Assembly: GCA_023439305.1 (NCBI GenBank)
Contig: JAEXOO010000029.1
Span: forward strand, 155,134-219,133
Source: Pseudomonadota bacterium
GTDB lineage: Bacteria; Pseudomonadota; Gammaproteobacteria; Burkholderiales; Burkholderiaceae_B
DNA: 64,000 nucleotides
Direction of reading: 5' to 3'
Numbering within the stretch: the stretch's first letter is position 1; each line of letters opens with the position of its first letter. The notes under the pieces were generated by a model. The model had not been told where the DNA came from, did no database searches, and was given only the letters and a program-made list of their open reading frames with translations. The translations under genes were made by a program, and so were the position numbers. Shown here piece after piece: positions 17,451-25,656 of this stretch.

Positions 17451-17481
17451 GGTGTGCCCTGTGGTGGGCGCGGCGCAGATC

Positions 17482-17515
17482 AAAAAAAACCGCCGGCAGA
17501 ACCGGCGGTTTTTTT
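17482..17515. terminator. Bidirectional terminator between prpR and mdh
   Basis: AAAA-CCGCCGG-CAGAA-CCGGCGG-TTTTTTT lies between two convergent genes; the A and T tracts make it work in both directions. Confidence 0.85.
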
Positions 17516-17529
17516 GAAGCGGCAGGCCA

Positions 17530-18519
17530 TCAGCCCAGCAGGTCTTTCACGCCGTCGCGCTCTTCCAGCAGCTCGTTCAGGGTGTGATCCATGCGCTCGC
17601 GGGAGAAGGCGTCGATTTCCAGGCCTTCCACACGCTTGTACTCGCCGTTCTCGGTGGTGACGGGCACGCCGTAGATGATACCTTCGGGAATGCCGTAGGA
17701 GCCGTCCGAGGGAATGCCCATGGTGACCCACTTGCCGTTCGAGCCCAGCACCCAGTCGCGCACATGGTCGATGGCGGCATTGGCGGCCGAGGCGGCGGAA
17801 GACAGGCCGCGCGCTTCAATGATGGCGGCGCCGCGCTTGCCCACGGTGGGAATGAAGGTGTTGCGGTTCCATTCCTGGTCGTTGATCAGGGCATCGATCT
17901 TTTCGCCGTTGACGGTCGCAAAGCGCGTGTCAGGGTACATGGTGGGCGAGTGGTTGCCCCAGACGATCAGGTTTTCGATGTCGGCGACAGCCTTGCCGGA
18001 TTTGGCGGCCAGTTGCGACAGGGCGCGGTTGTGATCCAGACGCAGCATGGCGGTGAAGTTCTTGGCCGGCAGGTCGGGCGCCGACTTCATGGCGATGTAG
18101 GCGTTGGTGTTGGCGGGGTTGCCGACGACCAGGATCTTGACGTCGCGCTTGGCGACCTTGTTCAGGGCGCGGCCCTGCGCGGTGAAGATCTGGGCGTTGA
18201 AGGCCAGCAAGTCCTTGCGCTCCATGCCGGGGCCGCGCGGGCGGGCGCCGACCAGCAGAGCAACATCGATGTCCTTGAAGGCGTCTTCAGGGTCGCTGTG
18301 AGCGGACATGCCTTGCAGCAGCGGGAAGGCGCAGTCGTCCAGTTCCATCATGACGCCCTTCAGGGCTTTCTGGGCTTTCTCGTCGGGCAGCTCCAGCAGC
18401 TGCAGGATCACGGGCTGGTCTTTGCCCAGCATTTCGCCGGAAGCGATGCGGAACAGCAGGGCATAGCCAATCTGGCCGGCTGCACCGGTCACAGCAACGC
18501 GCATTGCGGGTTTGGACAT
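17530..18519 (-). CDS. mdh: Malate dehydrogenase
   Basis: A 329-residue NAD-dependent malate dehydrogenase of the TCA cycle. The start is the ATG at 18519 (MSKPAMRVAVTGAAGQIGYAL), giving the normal length; the frame extends 16 codons upstream without support. The Rossmann GAAGQIG, the substrate-binding loop GARPRGPGMERKDLL and the catalytic WGNHSPT are visible. It is divergent from the GntR regulator gene and shares a 293-base intergenic region containing a palindrome identical to that upstream of acnB. Confidence 0.96.
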   Translation of the reverse strand: MSKPAMRVAVTGAAGQIGYALLFRIASGEMLGKDQPVILQLLELPDEKAQKALKGVMMELDDCAFPLLQGMSAHSDPEDAFKDIDVALLVGARPRGPGMERKDLLAFNAQIFTAQGRALNKVAKRDVKILVVGNPANTNAYIAMKSAPDLPAKNFTAMLRLDHNRALSQLAAKSGKAVADIENLIVWGNHSPTMYPDTRFATVNGEKIDALINDQEWNRNTFIPTVGKRGAAIIEARGLSSAASAANAAIDHVRDWVLGSNGKWVTMGIPSDGSYGIPEGIIYGVPVTTENGEYKRVEGLEIDAFSRERMDHTLNELLEERDGVKDLLG

Positions 18520-18680
18520 GAGAGTATGACTCCGTTTTGGGGTTTGAAAGTCGGTGACGAAAAACACAGTTTAATGCTTTTGGGCGTGTCGGATAGGACT
18601 CGTCCGGCGGTTTTTCGAAGGGGCGGGCAAGCCTCTTTTTTCACTGCGCAGCCTAGACCAAAACGGGCAGCGCGTCAAAC

Positions 18681-18701
18681 GTCTTATATCTTATATAAGA
18701 C
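18681..18701. promoter_or_regulatory. Candidate operator in the mdh/gntR intergenic region
   Basis: GTCTTATAT-N3-ATATAAGAC with spacer CTT, identical over 21 bases to the palindrome upstream of acnB (12232-12252). It lies 162 bases before mdh and 112 before the regulator gene, so it could control both. Confidence 0.7.
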
Positions 18702-18812
18702 AGAAGAGTGTTAGACATTCGAGGCCGGTCATGCGAAAATTAGCGTACTGTCTATTTTGTTTACAAGTGCGATGCGCCTTCGTGCGCCACCTGTATCAGC
18801 CTATTATCAACC

Positions 18813-19583
18813 ATGTCTGAAAACGTGCCGCCCCTACGCGCCCAGGAAATCGAAAAATCCGCGCCCAGTGCGGCCTACAGCCCACTGTATCAGCAGATCA
18901 AGGCTTTGTTGTTGCAAGGGCTTGATCGCGGCGAATGGAAGCCCGGCGAATCCATCCCCAGCGAACTGGAACTGGCTGCTCGTTTCCAGGTCAGTCAGGG
19001 CACGGTGCGCAAGGCCATCGACGAGCTGGCCGCCGACAACCTGCTTATCCGCCGTCAGGGCAAGGGCACCTTTGTCGCGACTCACCACGAGGCCCGCGTG
19101 CGCTTCCGTTTCCTGCGCCTGGCGCCGGACGACGGCAAGCCCGTGCCGTCCTCCAGCCGCATCCTGGATGTGCGCCGCCTGAAAGCCCCGGCTGATGTCG
19201 CTGCGCTGCTGGATCTGCGCACATCGGACATGGTCGTCAACCTGCGCCGGGTGCTGGCCTTTGACCAGACTCCCACCATTTACGACGACATCTGGCTCCC
19301 TGGCTCGGTCTTCAAGGGGTTGACGCTGGAAGCCGCCAGCCTGAACAAAGGCCCCATGTACGCCTGGTTCGAGAGCAAGTTCGGCGTGAGCATGGTGCGG
19401 GCCGACGAAAAAATCGGTGCCGTCGCGGCCGCCGGAGAGGCTGCCGCTGTGCTGCAGGTGCCCGAGGGCACGCCTTTGCTGCAGGTCGAGCGCGTCTCCT
19501 ATACCTACGGCGACCGGCCCGTGGAACTGCGCCGGGGTCTTTACCTGACCGAGCGCTTCCATTACCGAAACACTTTGAACTAG
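18813..19583 (+). CDS. GntR-family (HutC/UTRA) transcriptional regulator, likely TCA-cycle regulator
   Basis: A 256-residue regulator with an N-terminal winged helix (PLYQQIKALLLQGL, then GESIPSELELAARFQVSQGTVRKAIDEL, ending RRQGKGTFV) and a C-terminal UTRA effector domain (about residues 90-250). It lies between mdh and the sdh-gltA operon. The same palindrome occurs in its own promoter region and upstream of acnB, so a role in controlling TCA genes, with autoregulation, is a reasonable inference. The effector is unknown; UTRA domains bind small metabolites. Confidence 0.9.
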   Translation: MSENVPPLRAQEIEKSAPSAAYSPLYQQIKALLLQGLDRGEWKPGESIPSELELAARFQVSQGTVRKAIDELAADNLLIRRQGKGTFVATHHEARVRFRFLRLAPDDGKPVPSSSRILDVRRLKAPADVAALLDLRTSDMVVNLRRVLAFDQTPTIYDDIWLPGSVFKGLTLEAASLNKGPMYAWFESKFGVSMVRADEKIGAVAAAGEAAAVLQVPEGTPLLQVERVSYTYGDRPVELRRGLYLTERFHYRNTLN

Positions 19584-19686
19584 ACCGACGGCATACGGCA
19601 ATTGATACTGCATCGTCCAGTCAAATCGGTGAAAATACCAAGGTTAAGTTTAGTAATTACTTTTTTTTATCTACTTCGAGGCCATC

Positions 19687-20100
19687 ATGTCTGATACCGC
19701 ACCCAAGCAGCGCCCGCAGTATCGCAATATCAGCGTGCCGCAGATATTGAGCTACCGCTTGCCACTGGCGGCAAAATCATCGATTTTGCATCGCGTCAGC
19801 GGCGCATTGCTGTTCTTATGCCTGCCGCTCGTGCTTTTGCCGCTGTTCTCCCTTAGTGTCAGCTCTCCCGAATCGTTCGAGATCCTGCGCAGCTACGTCG
19901 ACAATCCTGTCTGTAAGCTGATTCTGTTGGTTCTGATCTGGGGCTACCTGCATCACTTCTGTGCCGGCATCCGCTATCTGATCCTCGATCTGCACATCGG
20001 CAACGACAAAGAGTCGGCCAAGAAATCGGCCGGCATGGTTTTTGGGGTCAGCCTGGCGCTTACCCTGGTATTTGGTCTGAAACTCTTTGGGGTCTGGTAA
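19687..20100 (+). CDS. sdhC: Succinate dehydrogenase cytochrome b556 subunit
   Basis: A 137-residue membrane anchor of complex II with three transmembrane helices. Family motifs are RPQYRNISVPQ near the start, HRVSGALLF, and HHFCAGIRYLILDLHIG, which contains the candidate haem-ligand histidine. First gene of the sdhCDAB-sdhE-gltA operon; its stop shares one base with the sdhD start. The 103 bases upstream are AT-rich and presumably hold the operon promoter, but I could not choose a clear -35/-10 pair. Confidence 0.95.
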   Translation: MSDTAPKQRPQYRNISVPQILSYRLPLAAKSSILHRVSGALLFLCLPLVLLPLFSLSVSSPESFEILRSYVDNPVCKLILLVLIWGYLHHFCAGIRYLILDLHIGNDKESAKKSAGMVFGVSLALTLVFGLKLFGVW

Positions 20101-20483
20101 TGGCTACTCGTGAACGCATCGGCGCACACCGTCTGGTGGTCGGCGCCCATTACGGCACGCTGGATTTTCTGGCGCAGCGGGTCACGGCGGTCATCATGGC
20201 TGTCTACACCCTGGTTATCGTCTGCGGCATCCTGTTCAGCAGCGAACTCAATTTCGAGACCTGGCGCGGCCTGTTTACCTTCCGCATCGGTGCTCTGCCA
20301 CTGGGCCAGTTGCTGGCCACCTTGTTCTTCCTGTCCCTGTCCTGGCATGCCTGGATCGGCGTACGCGATATCTGGATGGACTACGTCAAGCCCGCCGGTC
20401 TGCGCTTGCTGCTGCAAGTGCTGACCCTGCTGTGGCTGGTGGCCTCCGTCGTATTCTTTGCAAAAATCATCTGGAGTCTCTAA
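20100..20483 (+). CDS. sdhD: Succinate dehydrogenase hydrophobic membrane anchor
   Basis: A 127-residue second membrane anchor of complex II, with three hydrophobic helices (VIMAVYTLVIVCGILF, LPLGQLLATLFFLSLSWHAW, LLLQVLTLLWLVASVVFF). The SLSWHAWIGVRDIWMDYVKP motif is characteristic of SdhD and helps form the haem/quinone site. Coupled to sdhC by a one-base overlap; sdhA follows after 3 bases. Confidence 0.94.
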   Translation: MATRERIGAHRLVVGAHYGTLDFLAQRVTAVIMAVYTLVIVCGILFSSELNFETWRGLFTFRIGALPLGQLLATLFFLSLSWHAWIGVRDIWMDYVKPAGLRLLLQVLTLLWLVASVVFFAKIIWSL

Positions 20484-20486
20484 ACC

Positions 20487-22265
20487 GTGGCTTCCATCAA
20501 ATCTTCTCTGCCCCGCCGTCAATTTGACGTGGTGGTGGTCGGCGCCGGCGGCGCCGGCATGCGCTGCTCCCTGCAACTGGCTCAGGCCGGTCTGTCCGTA
20601 GCGGTCCTGTCCAAAGTATTCCCAACCCGCTCCCACACCGTGGCGGCTCAGGGTGGCGTCAGCGCATCGCTGGGCAACATGAGCGAAGACCATTGGTACT
20701 GGCACATGTACGACACCGTCAAGGGTTCGGACTGGCTGGGCGACCAGGACGCCATCGAGTTCATGTGCCGCGAAGCGCCGCACGCCGTGTACGAGCTTGA
20801 GCACTTCGGCATGCCCTTCGACCGCAACGCCGACGGCACCATTTACCAGCGTCCGTTTGGCGGCCACACCGCCAACTTCGGCGAAAAACCCGTGCAGCGC
20901 GCCTGTGCTGCCGCCGACCGTACCGGCCATGCCATGTTGCACACGCTCTACCAGCGCAACGTGGCGGCCCGTACCCAGTTCTTCGTCGAATGGATGGCCC
21001 TGGACCTGCTGCGCAATGAAGCCGGCGATGTGCTGGGCGTGACCGCCCTGGAAATGGAAACCGGCGAAATCTACATCCTGGAAGGCAAGCGCGTGGTGCT
21101 GGCCACCGGCGGCGCCGGTCGTATCTGGGCCGCGTCCACCAATGCCTTCATCAACACCGGCGACGGCCTGGGCATGGCGGCTCGCGCCGGCCTGCCGCTG
21201 CAGGACATGGAATTCTGGCAGTTCCACCCGACCGGCGTGGCCGGCGCGGGCGTGCTGATCACCGAAGGCGTGCGCGGCGAAGGCGGCATTCTGCTGAACA
21301 AGGACGGCGAACGCTTCATGGAGCGCTATGCGCCCACCCTGAAGGATCTGGCCCCGCGCGACTTCGTGTCCCGCTCCATGGACCAGGAAATCAAAGAAGG
21401 CCGCGGCTGCGGCGACGGCAGCTACGTGGTCCTGAAACTGGATCACCTGGGTGCCGACGTCATCAAGAAGCGTCTGCCTTCGATTCGCGAAATCGCCATC
21501 AAGTTCGCCAACGTGGACCCCATCAAGGATCCTATCCCTGTTGTGCCTACCATCCACTACCAGATGGGTGGCATCCCCACGAACTACTACGGCCAGGTCG
21601 TCACCCGCACCGCGTCCGGCGAAAACAAGATCGTCAACGGTCTGTACGCCATCGGTGAATGCGCGGCCACCTCGGTGCACGGCGCTAACCGCCTGGGCAC
21701 GAACTCGCTGCTGGACCTGATCGTTTTCGGTCGCGCCGCGGGCAACCACATTGTGGATTCGCACCCCGAGAAAACCCACTCGCACCAGGAAATCAACGAG
21801 TCCAGCATCGAGTTCTCGCTGGATCGCGTCAACCGCCTGGAATCGCGTACGTCCGGCGAAAAAGCCCAGGACGTCGGCAACAAGATCCGCATGGCCATGC
21901 AGGCACACTGCGGCGTGTTCCGTACCCTGGACCTGTTGCACAAGGGCGTGGATGCCGTCGAATCGCTGGTGCCCGAAGTCAAGGACATCTACTTCAAGGA
22001 CAAGTCCAAGGTCTTCAACACCGCACGTGTCGAGGCCCTGGAAGTGGCCAACATGATCGAAGTGGCTCGCGCCACGACCAAGTCCGCCGCCAACCGCACG
22101 GAAAGCCGTGGCGCCCATGCCCTGAACGACCACCCCGAGCGTGACGACGAGAACTGGCTGCGTCACACCCTGTGGTTCTCCGAAGGCAGCCAACTGGAAT
22201 ACAAGCCCGTCCAGATGAAACCCCTGACGGCCGAATCCATTCCGCCCAAGGCCCGGACTTTCTAA
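20487..22265 (+). CDS. sdhA: Succinate dehydrogenase flavoprotein subunit
   Basis: A 592-residue catalytic subunit that oxidises succinate to fumarate using covalently bound FAD. It has the FAD-binding GAGGAGMRCSLQLAQAG, the flavinylation region FPTRSHTVAAQGG, HPTGVAGAGVLITEG and the active-site HYQMGGIPTN. Translation starts at a GTG, with GGAG 11 bases upstream inside the sdhD end. SdhE, encoded three genes later, is the expected flavinylation factor. Confidence 0.97.
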   Translation: MASIKSSLPRRQFDVVVVGAGGAGMRCSLQLAQAGLSVAVLSKVFPTRSHTVAAQGGVSASLGNMSEDHWYWHMYDTVKGSDWLGDQDAIEFMCREAPHAVYELEHFGMPFDRNADGTIYQRPFGGHTANFGEKPVQRACAAADRTGHAMLHTLYQRNVAARTQFFVEWMALDLLRNEAGDVLGVTALEMETGEIYILEGKRVVLATGGAGRIWAASTNAFINTGDGLGMAARAGLPLQDMEFWQFHPTGVAGAGVLITEGVRGEGGILLNKDGERFMERYAPTLKDLAPRDFVSRSMDQEIKEGRGCGDGSYVVLKLDHLGADVIKKRLPSIREIAIKFANVDPIKDPIPVVPTIHYQMGGIPTNYYGQVVTRTASGENKIVNGLYAIGECAATSVHGANRLGTNSLLDLIVFGRAAGNHIVDSHPEKTHSHQEINESSIEFSLDRVNRLESRTSGEKAQDVGNKIRMAMQAHCGVFRTLDLLHKGVDAVESLVPEVKDIYFKDKSKVFNTARVEALEVANMIEVARATTKSAANRTESRGAHALNDHPERDDENWLRHTLWFSEGSQLEYKPVQMKPLTAESIPPKARTF

Positions 22266-22278
22266 GCAGGATATTGAA

Positions 22279-22995
22279 ATGAGCCAAACTCGCAAGGTCA
22301 AATTCGAAATCTATCGCTACGATCCCGATAAGGACGAGCGTCCCTACATGCAGAAGGTGGAAGTCGAGCTGCAGCCCACCGACAAGATGCTGCTCGATGC
22401 CATCCTGCGCATCAAGAACGACATGGACGACAGCATCGCGCTGCGCCGCTCCTGCCGCGAAGGCGTGTGCGGGTCCGATGCCATGAACATCAATGGCAAG
22501 AACGGCCTGGCCTGCACGACCAACCTGCGCGACCTGAAAGAGCCCATCGTTCTGCGTCCGCTGCCCGGTCTGCCCGTGATCCGCGATCTGATCGTGGACA
22601 TGACGCACTTCTTCGATCAGTACCATTCGGTCAAGCCCTACCTGATCAACGATGCGCCGCCTCCTGAAAAAGAGCGTCTGCAGACGCCCGAGGCCCGCGA
22701 AGAGCTGGATGGTCTGTACGAGTGCATTCTGTGCGCTTGCTGCTCGACCTCCTGCCCCTCGTTCTGGTGGAATCCCGACAAGTTCGTGGGCCCCGCCGGT
22801 CTGTTGCAGGCCTATCGCTTCATCGCCGATTCGCGCGACGAAGCCACGGGCGAGCGTCTGGACAACCTGGAAGATCCGTACCGGCTCTTCCGTTGCCACA
22901 CGATCATGAACTGTACAGACGTCTGTCCCAAGGGTCTGAATCCGTCGCACGCCATCGGCAAAATCAAAGAAATGCTGGTGCGTCGCAGCATCTAA
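22279..22995 (+). CDS. sdhB: Succinate dehydrogenase iron-sulfur subunit
   Basis: A 238-residue subunit carrying the three Fe-S clusters that pass electrons from FAD to quinone. The 2Fe-2S cysteines are in SCREGVCGSDAMNINGKNG. The 4Fe-4S and 3Fe-4S cysteines lie in CILCACCSTSCP and CHTIMNCTDVCPKGLNP. Starts 13 bases after sdhA in the same operon. Confidence 0.97.
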   Translation: MSQTRKVKFEIYRYDPDKDERPYMQKVEVELQPTDKMLLDAILRIKNDMDDSIALRRSCREGVCGSDAMNINGKNGLACTTNLRDLKEPIVLRPLPGLPVIRDLIVDMTHFFDQYHSVKPYLINDAPPPEKERLQTPEAREELDGLYECILCACCSTSCPSFWWNPDKFVGPAGLLQAYRFIADSRDEATGERLDNLEDPYRLFRCHTIMNCTDVCPKGLNPSHAIGKIKEMLVRRSI

Positions 22996-23012
22996 AAGGT
23001 GGGTATGGACCA

Positions 23013-23273
23013 ATGAGAACATTGTCGGAACTGGAACGTGCGCGTCTGCGCTGGCGTGCTCGCCGGGGCTTGTTGGAAAACGACCTGATGATCACCCGTT
23101 TTCTGGATCAGTACGAAACCGAGCTTACAGATGCGGACGTGTCGTCCCTGACCCTCTTGTTCGAAATGGACGATACAGTTTTGCTGGATGTCCTTCTGGC
23201 TCGCTCCGAGCCGGAAGGGCGGTACGACACGCCCGACATCCGGCGACTAGTGGAAATTATGCGAAAGCTTTAA
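23013..23273 (+). CDS. sdhE: FAD assembly factor SdhE
   Basis: An 86-residue protein that promotes covalent attachment of FAD to SdhA. The RGLLE sequence is the conserved RGxxE motif of the family. The ATG at 23013 is chosen because it gives the normal length and follows AAAGGTGGG; the frame is open far upstream through sdhB but that part is not coding. It lies 17 bases after sdhB and 18 bases before gltA, so it is part of the operon. Confidence 0.92.
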   Translation: MRTLSELERARLRWRARRGLLENDLMITRFLDQYETELTDADVSSLTLLFEMDDTVLLDVLLARSEPEGRYDTPDIRRLVEIMRKL

Positions 23274-23291
23274 CCATTGAGGAAAAAAGTG

Positions 23292-24590
23292 ATGGAATTG
23301 TCAGACAAGAAAGCCACGCTATCTTTCTCCGACGGCAGCCCGGCGGTCGAATTCCCTGTGTACCAGGGGACCGTGGGCCCGGACGTGATCGATATCCGCA
23401 AGCTGTATGGTCAGACGGGTATGTTTACCTATGACCCCGGCTTCATGGCGACCGCTTCCTGCGAGTCGGGCATTACCTACATCGACGGCGACAAGGGCCA
23501 GTTGATGTACCGTGGCTACCCGATCGATCAGTTGGCGCAGAAATGCGACTTCATGGATGTGTGCTACCTGATCCTGAACGGCGATCTGCCGAACGCTGGC
23601 CAGAAGCAGGAGTTCGACTCCCTGGTCACGAACCACACCATGGTTCAGGAACAGATGCAGTACTTCCTGCGTGGTTTCCGTCCTGACGCACACCCCATGG
23701 CCATATTGACCGGCCTGGTGGGCGCGCTGTCGGCTTTCTACCATGACTCCACGGACATCACCAATCCTCACCACCGTCACGTCTCGGCCATCCGTCTGAT
23801 CGCCAAGATGCCCACGCTGGTGGCCATGACCTACAAGTACTCGCTGGGCCAGCCGTTCATCTACCCTCAGAACGACCTGTCCTACACGGGCAACTTCCTG
23901 CGCATGATGTTCGCGACCCCTTGCGAGGACTACCACGTCAATGAAGTGGTGGAACGCGCTCTGGACCGCATTTTCATTCTGCACGCAGACCACGAACAGA
24001 ACGCTTCCACCTCCACGGTGCGTCTGTGCGGTTCGTCGGGCACCAACCCGTTCGCCGCCATCGCTGCGGGCGTAGCCTGCCTGTGGGGCCCTGCTCACGG
24101 CGGCGCCAACGAAGCCTGCCTGAACATGCTGGAAGACCTGCAAGCCAACGGCGGCATAGCCAAAGTGGGCGAGTTCATGGAGAAGGTCAAGGACAAGAAC
24201 TCGGGCGTGCGCCTGATGGGCTTTGGCCACCGCGTCTACAAGAACTACGATCCTCGCGCCAAGCTGATGCAGGAAACCTGCAAGGAAGTGCTGACGGCTC
24301 TGGGTCTGGAAAACGATCCTCTGTTCAAGCTGGCCATGGAAGTCGAGCGCATCGCTCTGGAAGATCCTTACTTCGTCGAGCGCAAGCTGTACCCCAACGT
24401 GGACTTCTACTCGGGTATTGTTCAGCGCGCCATCGGCATCCCCACTTCGCTGTTCACCGCGATCTTCGCGCTGGCCCGCACAGTTGGCTGGATTGCTCAG
24501 TGGAACGAAATGCTGTCCGATCCAAACTACAAGATCGGCCGTCCTCGCCAGTTGTACGTGGGCGACACGCAGCGCGACGTCAAGCGTTAA
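23292..24590 (+). CDS. gltA: Citrate synthase (type II)
   Basis: A 432-residue TCA-cycle enzyme condensing acetyl-CoA and oxaloacetate. The N-terminal extension, ITYIDGDKGQLMYRGYPIDQLA, the active-site region GPAHGGANEACL and GFGHRVYKNYDPRA identify the hexameric NADH-sensitive type. The ATG at 23292 (MELSDKKATL) is preceded by GAGGAAAAAA, which argues against starting five codons earlier. Last gene of the sdh operon, followed by a terminator at 24673. Confidence 0.96.
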   Translation: MELSDKKATLSFSDGSPAVEFPVYQGTVGPDVIDIRKLYGQTGMFTYDPGFMATASCESGITYIDGDKGQLMYRGYPIDQLAQKCDFMDVCYLILNGDLPNAGQKQEFDSLVTNHTMVQEQMQYFLRGFRPDAHPMAILTGLVGALSAFYHDSTDITNPHHRHVSAIRLIAKMPTLVAMTYKYSLGQPFIYPQNDLSYTGNFLRMMFATPCEDYHVNEVVERALDRIFILHADHEQNASTSTVRLCGSSGTNPFAAIAAGVACLWGPAHGGANEACLNMLEDLQANGGIAKVGEFMEKVKDKNSGVRLMGFGHRVYKNYDPRAKLMQETCKEVLTALGLENDPLFKLAMEVERIALEDPYFVERKLYPNVDFYSGIVQRAIGIPTSLFTAIFALARTVGWIAQWNEMLSDPNYKIGRPRQLYVGDTQRDVKR

Positions 24591-24672
24591 GAATTGCTTG
24601 TGGTCAGGTGTTTGGGCTTCCCCAGGCGCACTGACCGCAGGTAATGGCAGCCGAGCTGCCGGTTCGGACGCC

Positions 24673-24702
24673 AAGTGCACCTTTCGGGTGCACTTTTTTT
24701 TT
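24673..24702 (+). terminator. Terminator of the sdh-gltA operon
   Basis: AAGTGCACC-TTTCG-GGTGCACTT followed by an uninterrupted T run, 83 bases after the gltA stop. Confidence 0.9.
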
Positions 24703-24713
24703 GAGGGTTCTGC

Positions 24714-24765
24714 GAGGAATTCCAGGGATTCCTCCGTGTTTGGCGAGCCGTTTGGCCCAAACGGC
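24714..24765. repeat. Two small dyads between the gltA terminator and the large palindrome
   Basis: GAGGAAT-N7-ATTCCTC at 24714-24734 and GCCGTTTGG-C-CCAAACGGC at 24747-24765. Neither is followed by a T run. Function unknown. No gene is recognised from 24703 to 25212. Confidence 0.6.
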
Positions 24766-24864
24766 GTGACGTCCGCGCTCGCCGTACAACCTATCAGCCA
24801 TCCGCTGAATTTTCTGTTTGGCATGAGTGCGCATAGCCGGGGCGATGTCATTGGTGTTTTGAGT

Positions 24865-25094
24865 CGTTCAAGGCGCAGGAAGATCGGACGGGGCGGGTCA
24901 GATGGCTTGCCGCAGGCGGGGCGCGGGGGCGGGGTGCAAGCGTCGTTCTGTTTGACGGCGGCGCTTGTTGCTCGCCTGGGGGGCGAGCAACCCGCCGGAG
25001 TTAACGACGCGCCCGGCCACGCGTCTCGACCAGGGTACCGGCGCGGCGCGCCGGCAAGTCATCAGCTCCGTCCGATCTTCCTGCGCCTTGAACG
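24865..25094. repeat. Large imperfect palindrome in the gltA/TRAP intergenic region
   Basis: A perfect 27-base inverted repeat has arms at 24865-24891 and 25068-25094. The 176-base interior contains a 10-bp stem (GTTGCTCGCC / GGCGAGCAAC, 24967-24991) centred on the same point. Short blocks such as CTTGCCG and GCGTCGTT also recur in mirrored order, offset by a few bases, so the whole looks like a diverged inverted duplication. Similarity seems to continue weakly outside the arms. No coding sequence is convincing here. Confidence 0.8.
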
Positions 25095-25212
25095 GCGTCT
25101 TCAAAAAACAGTTTGTCATCGACTTGGCAAATTGGCTCTCGGAATTCTTCGAAGAGCCTTTTTTGCCTGGCTGGAACGGGAACTTCGTATCGGAGACGAT
25201 CCATCGTCCGTT

Positions 25213-25656
25213 TCAACCCAGCAAGCCCTGCGCATGCAATATCGCCTCCCGGCACAGTGCTTCGTCCGCTTCCAGGCTGCGGCCGCTCACGCCCAGGGCG
25301 GCGATGCAGTGGCCCTGCCAGAGCAGGGGCGCGCCGCCGGGCAGGCTGCACAGGCCCGCATCCTGGAAGTCGGGCAGGAAAAGGGATTCGCGCTGCAGCC
25401 GCTCCGCCAGGCTGCGGGTTTCGGCGCCGAAACGAGCGGCGGTGTAGGCTTTGGCCTGGGCGATGGCGATACAACGCCCAGGCGCGCCGTCCATGCGCAG
25501 AAAGTGCAGCAGCTCACCCTGGCTATCGCACAAGGACAGGCAGACGGGCGGACCGCCGTCCGCCTGCGCACGCCCCAGCGCCCATTCCAGAATCCGGCGC
25601 GCCGGCGCCAGCCCCAGTCGGGGCTGAGCCAGAATGGGGTTTACCGAGTCAGCCAC
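25213..25656 (-). CDS. GlcG/HbpS-like protein (DUF336 family)
   Basis: A 147-residue protein of the GlcG/HbpS family, compact alpha/beta proteins often encoded beside glycolate or other organic-acid genes and sometimes reported to bind haem. Typical sequence includes CLSLCDSQGELLHFLRMDGAPGRCIAIAQAKAYTAARF and the C-terminal GVSGRSLEADEALCREAIL. Its start overlaps the end of the TRAP permease gene by 16 bases, so it is the last gene of the TRAP operon and probably linked to use of the transported acid. Confidence 0.85.
   Translation of the reverse strand: MADSVNPILAQPRLGLAPARRILEWALGRAQADGGPPVCLSLCDSQGELLHFLRMDGAPGRCIAIAQAKAYTAARFGAETRSLAERLQRESLFLPDFQDAGLCSLPGGAPLLWQGHCIAALGVSGRSLEADEALCREAILHAQGLLG

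Noticed and set aside
19974..22301. 775-codon open frame antisense to sdhC-sdhA
   Set aside because: Shadow of the sdh operon; composition and lack of motifs argue against coding.
24604..24834. 76-codon minus-strand frame after gltA
   Set aside because: Runs through the gltA terminator hairpin; no ribosome binding site or family resemblance.
24898..25119. 73-codon minus-strand frame inside the large palindrome
   Set aside because: Arg/Pro/Ala-rich, explained by high GC; no homology recognised, and the region is better described as an inverted duplication.
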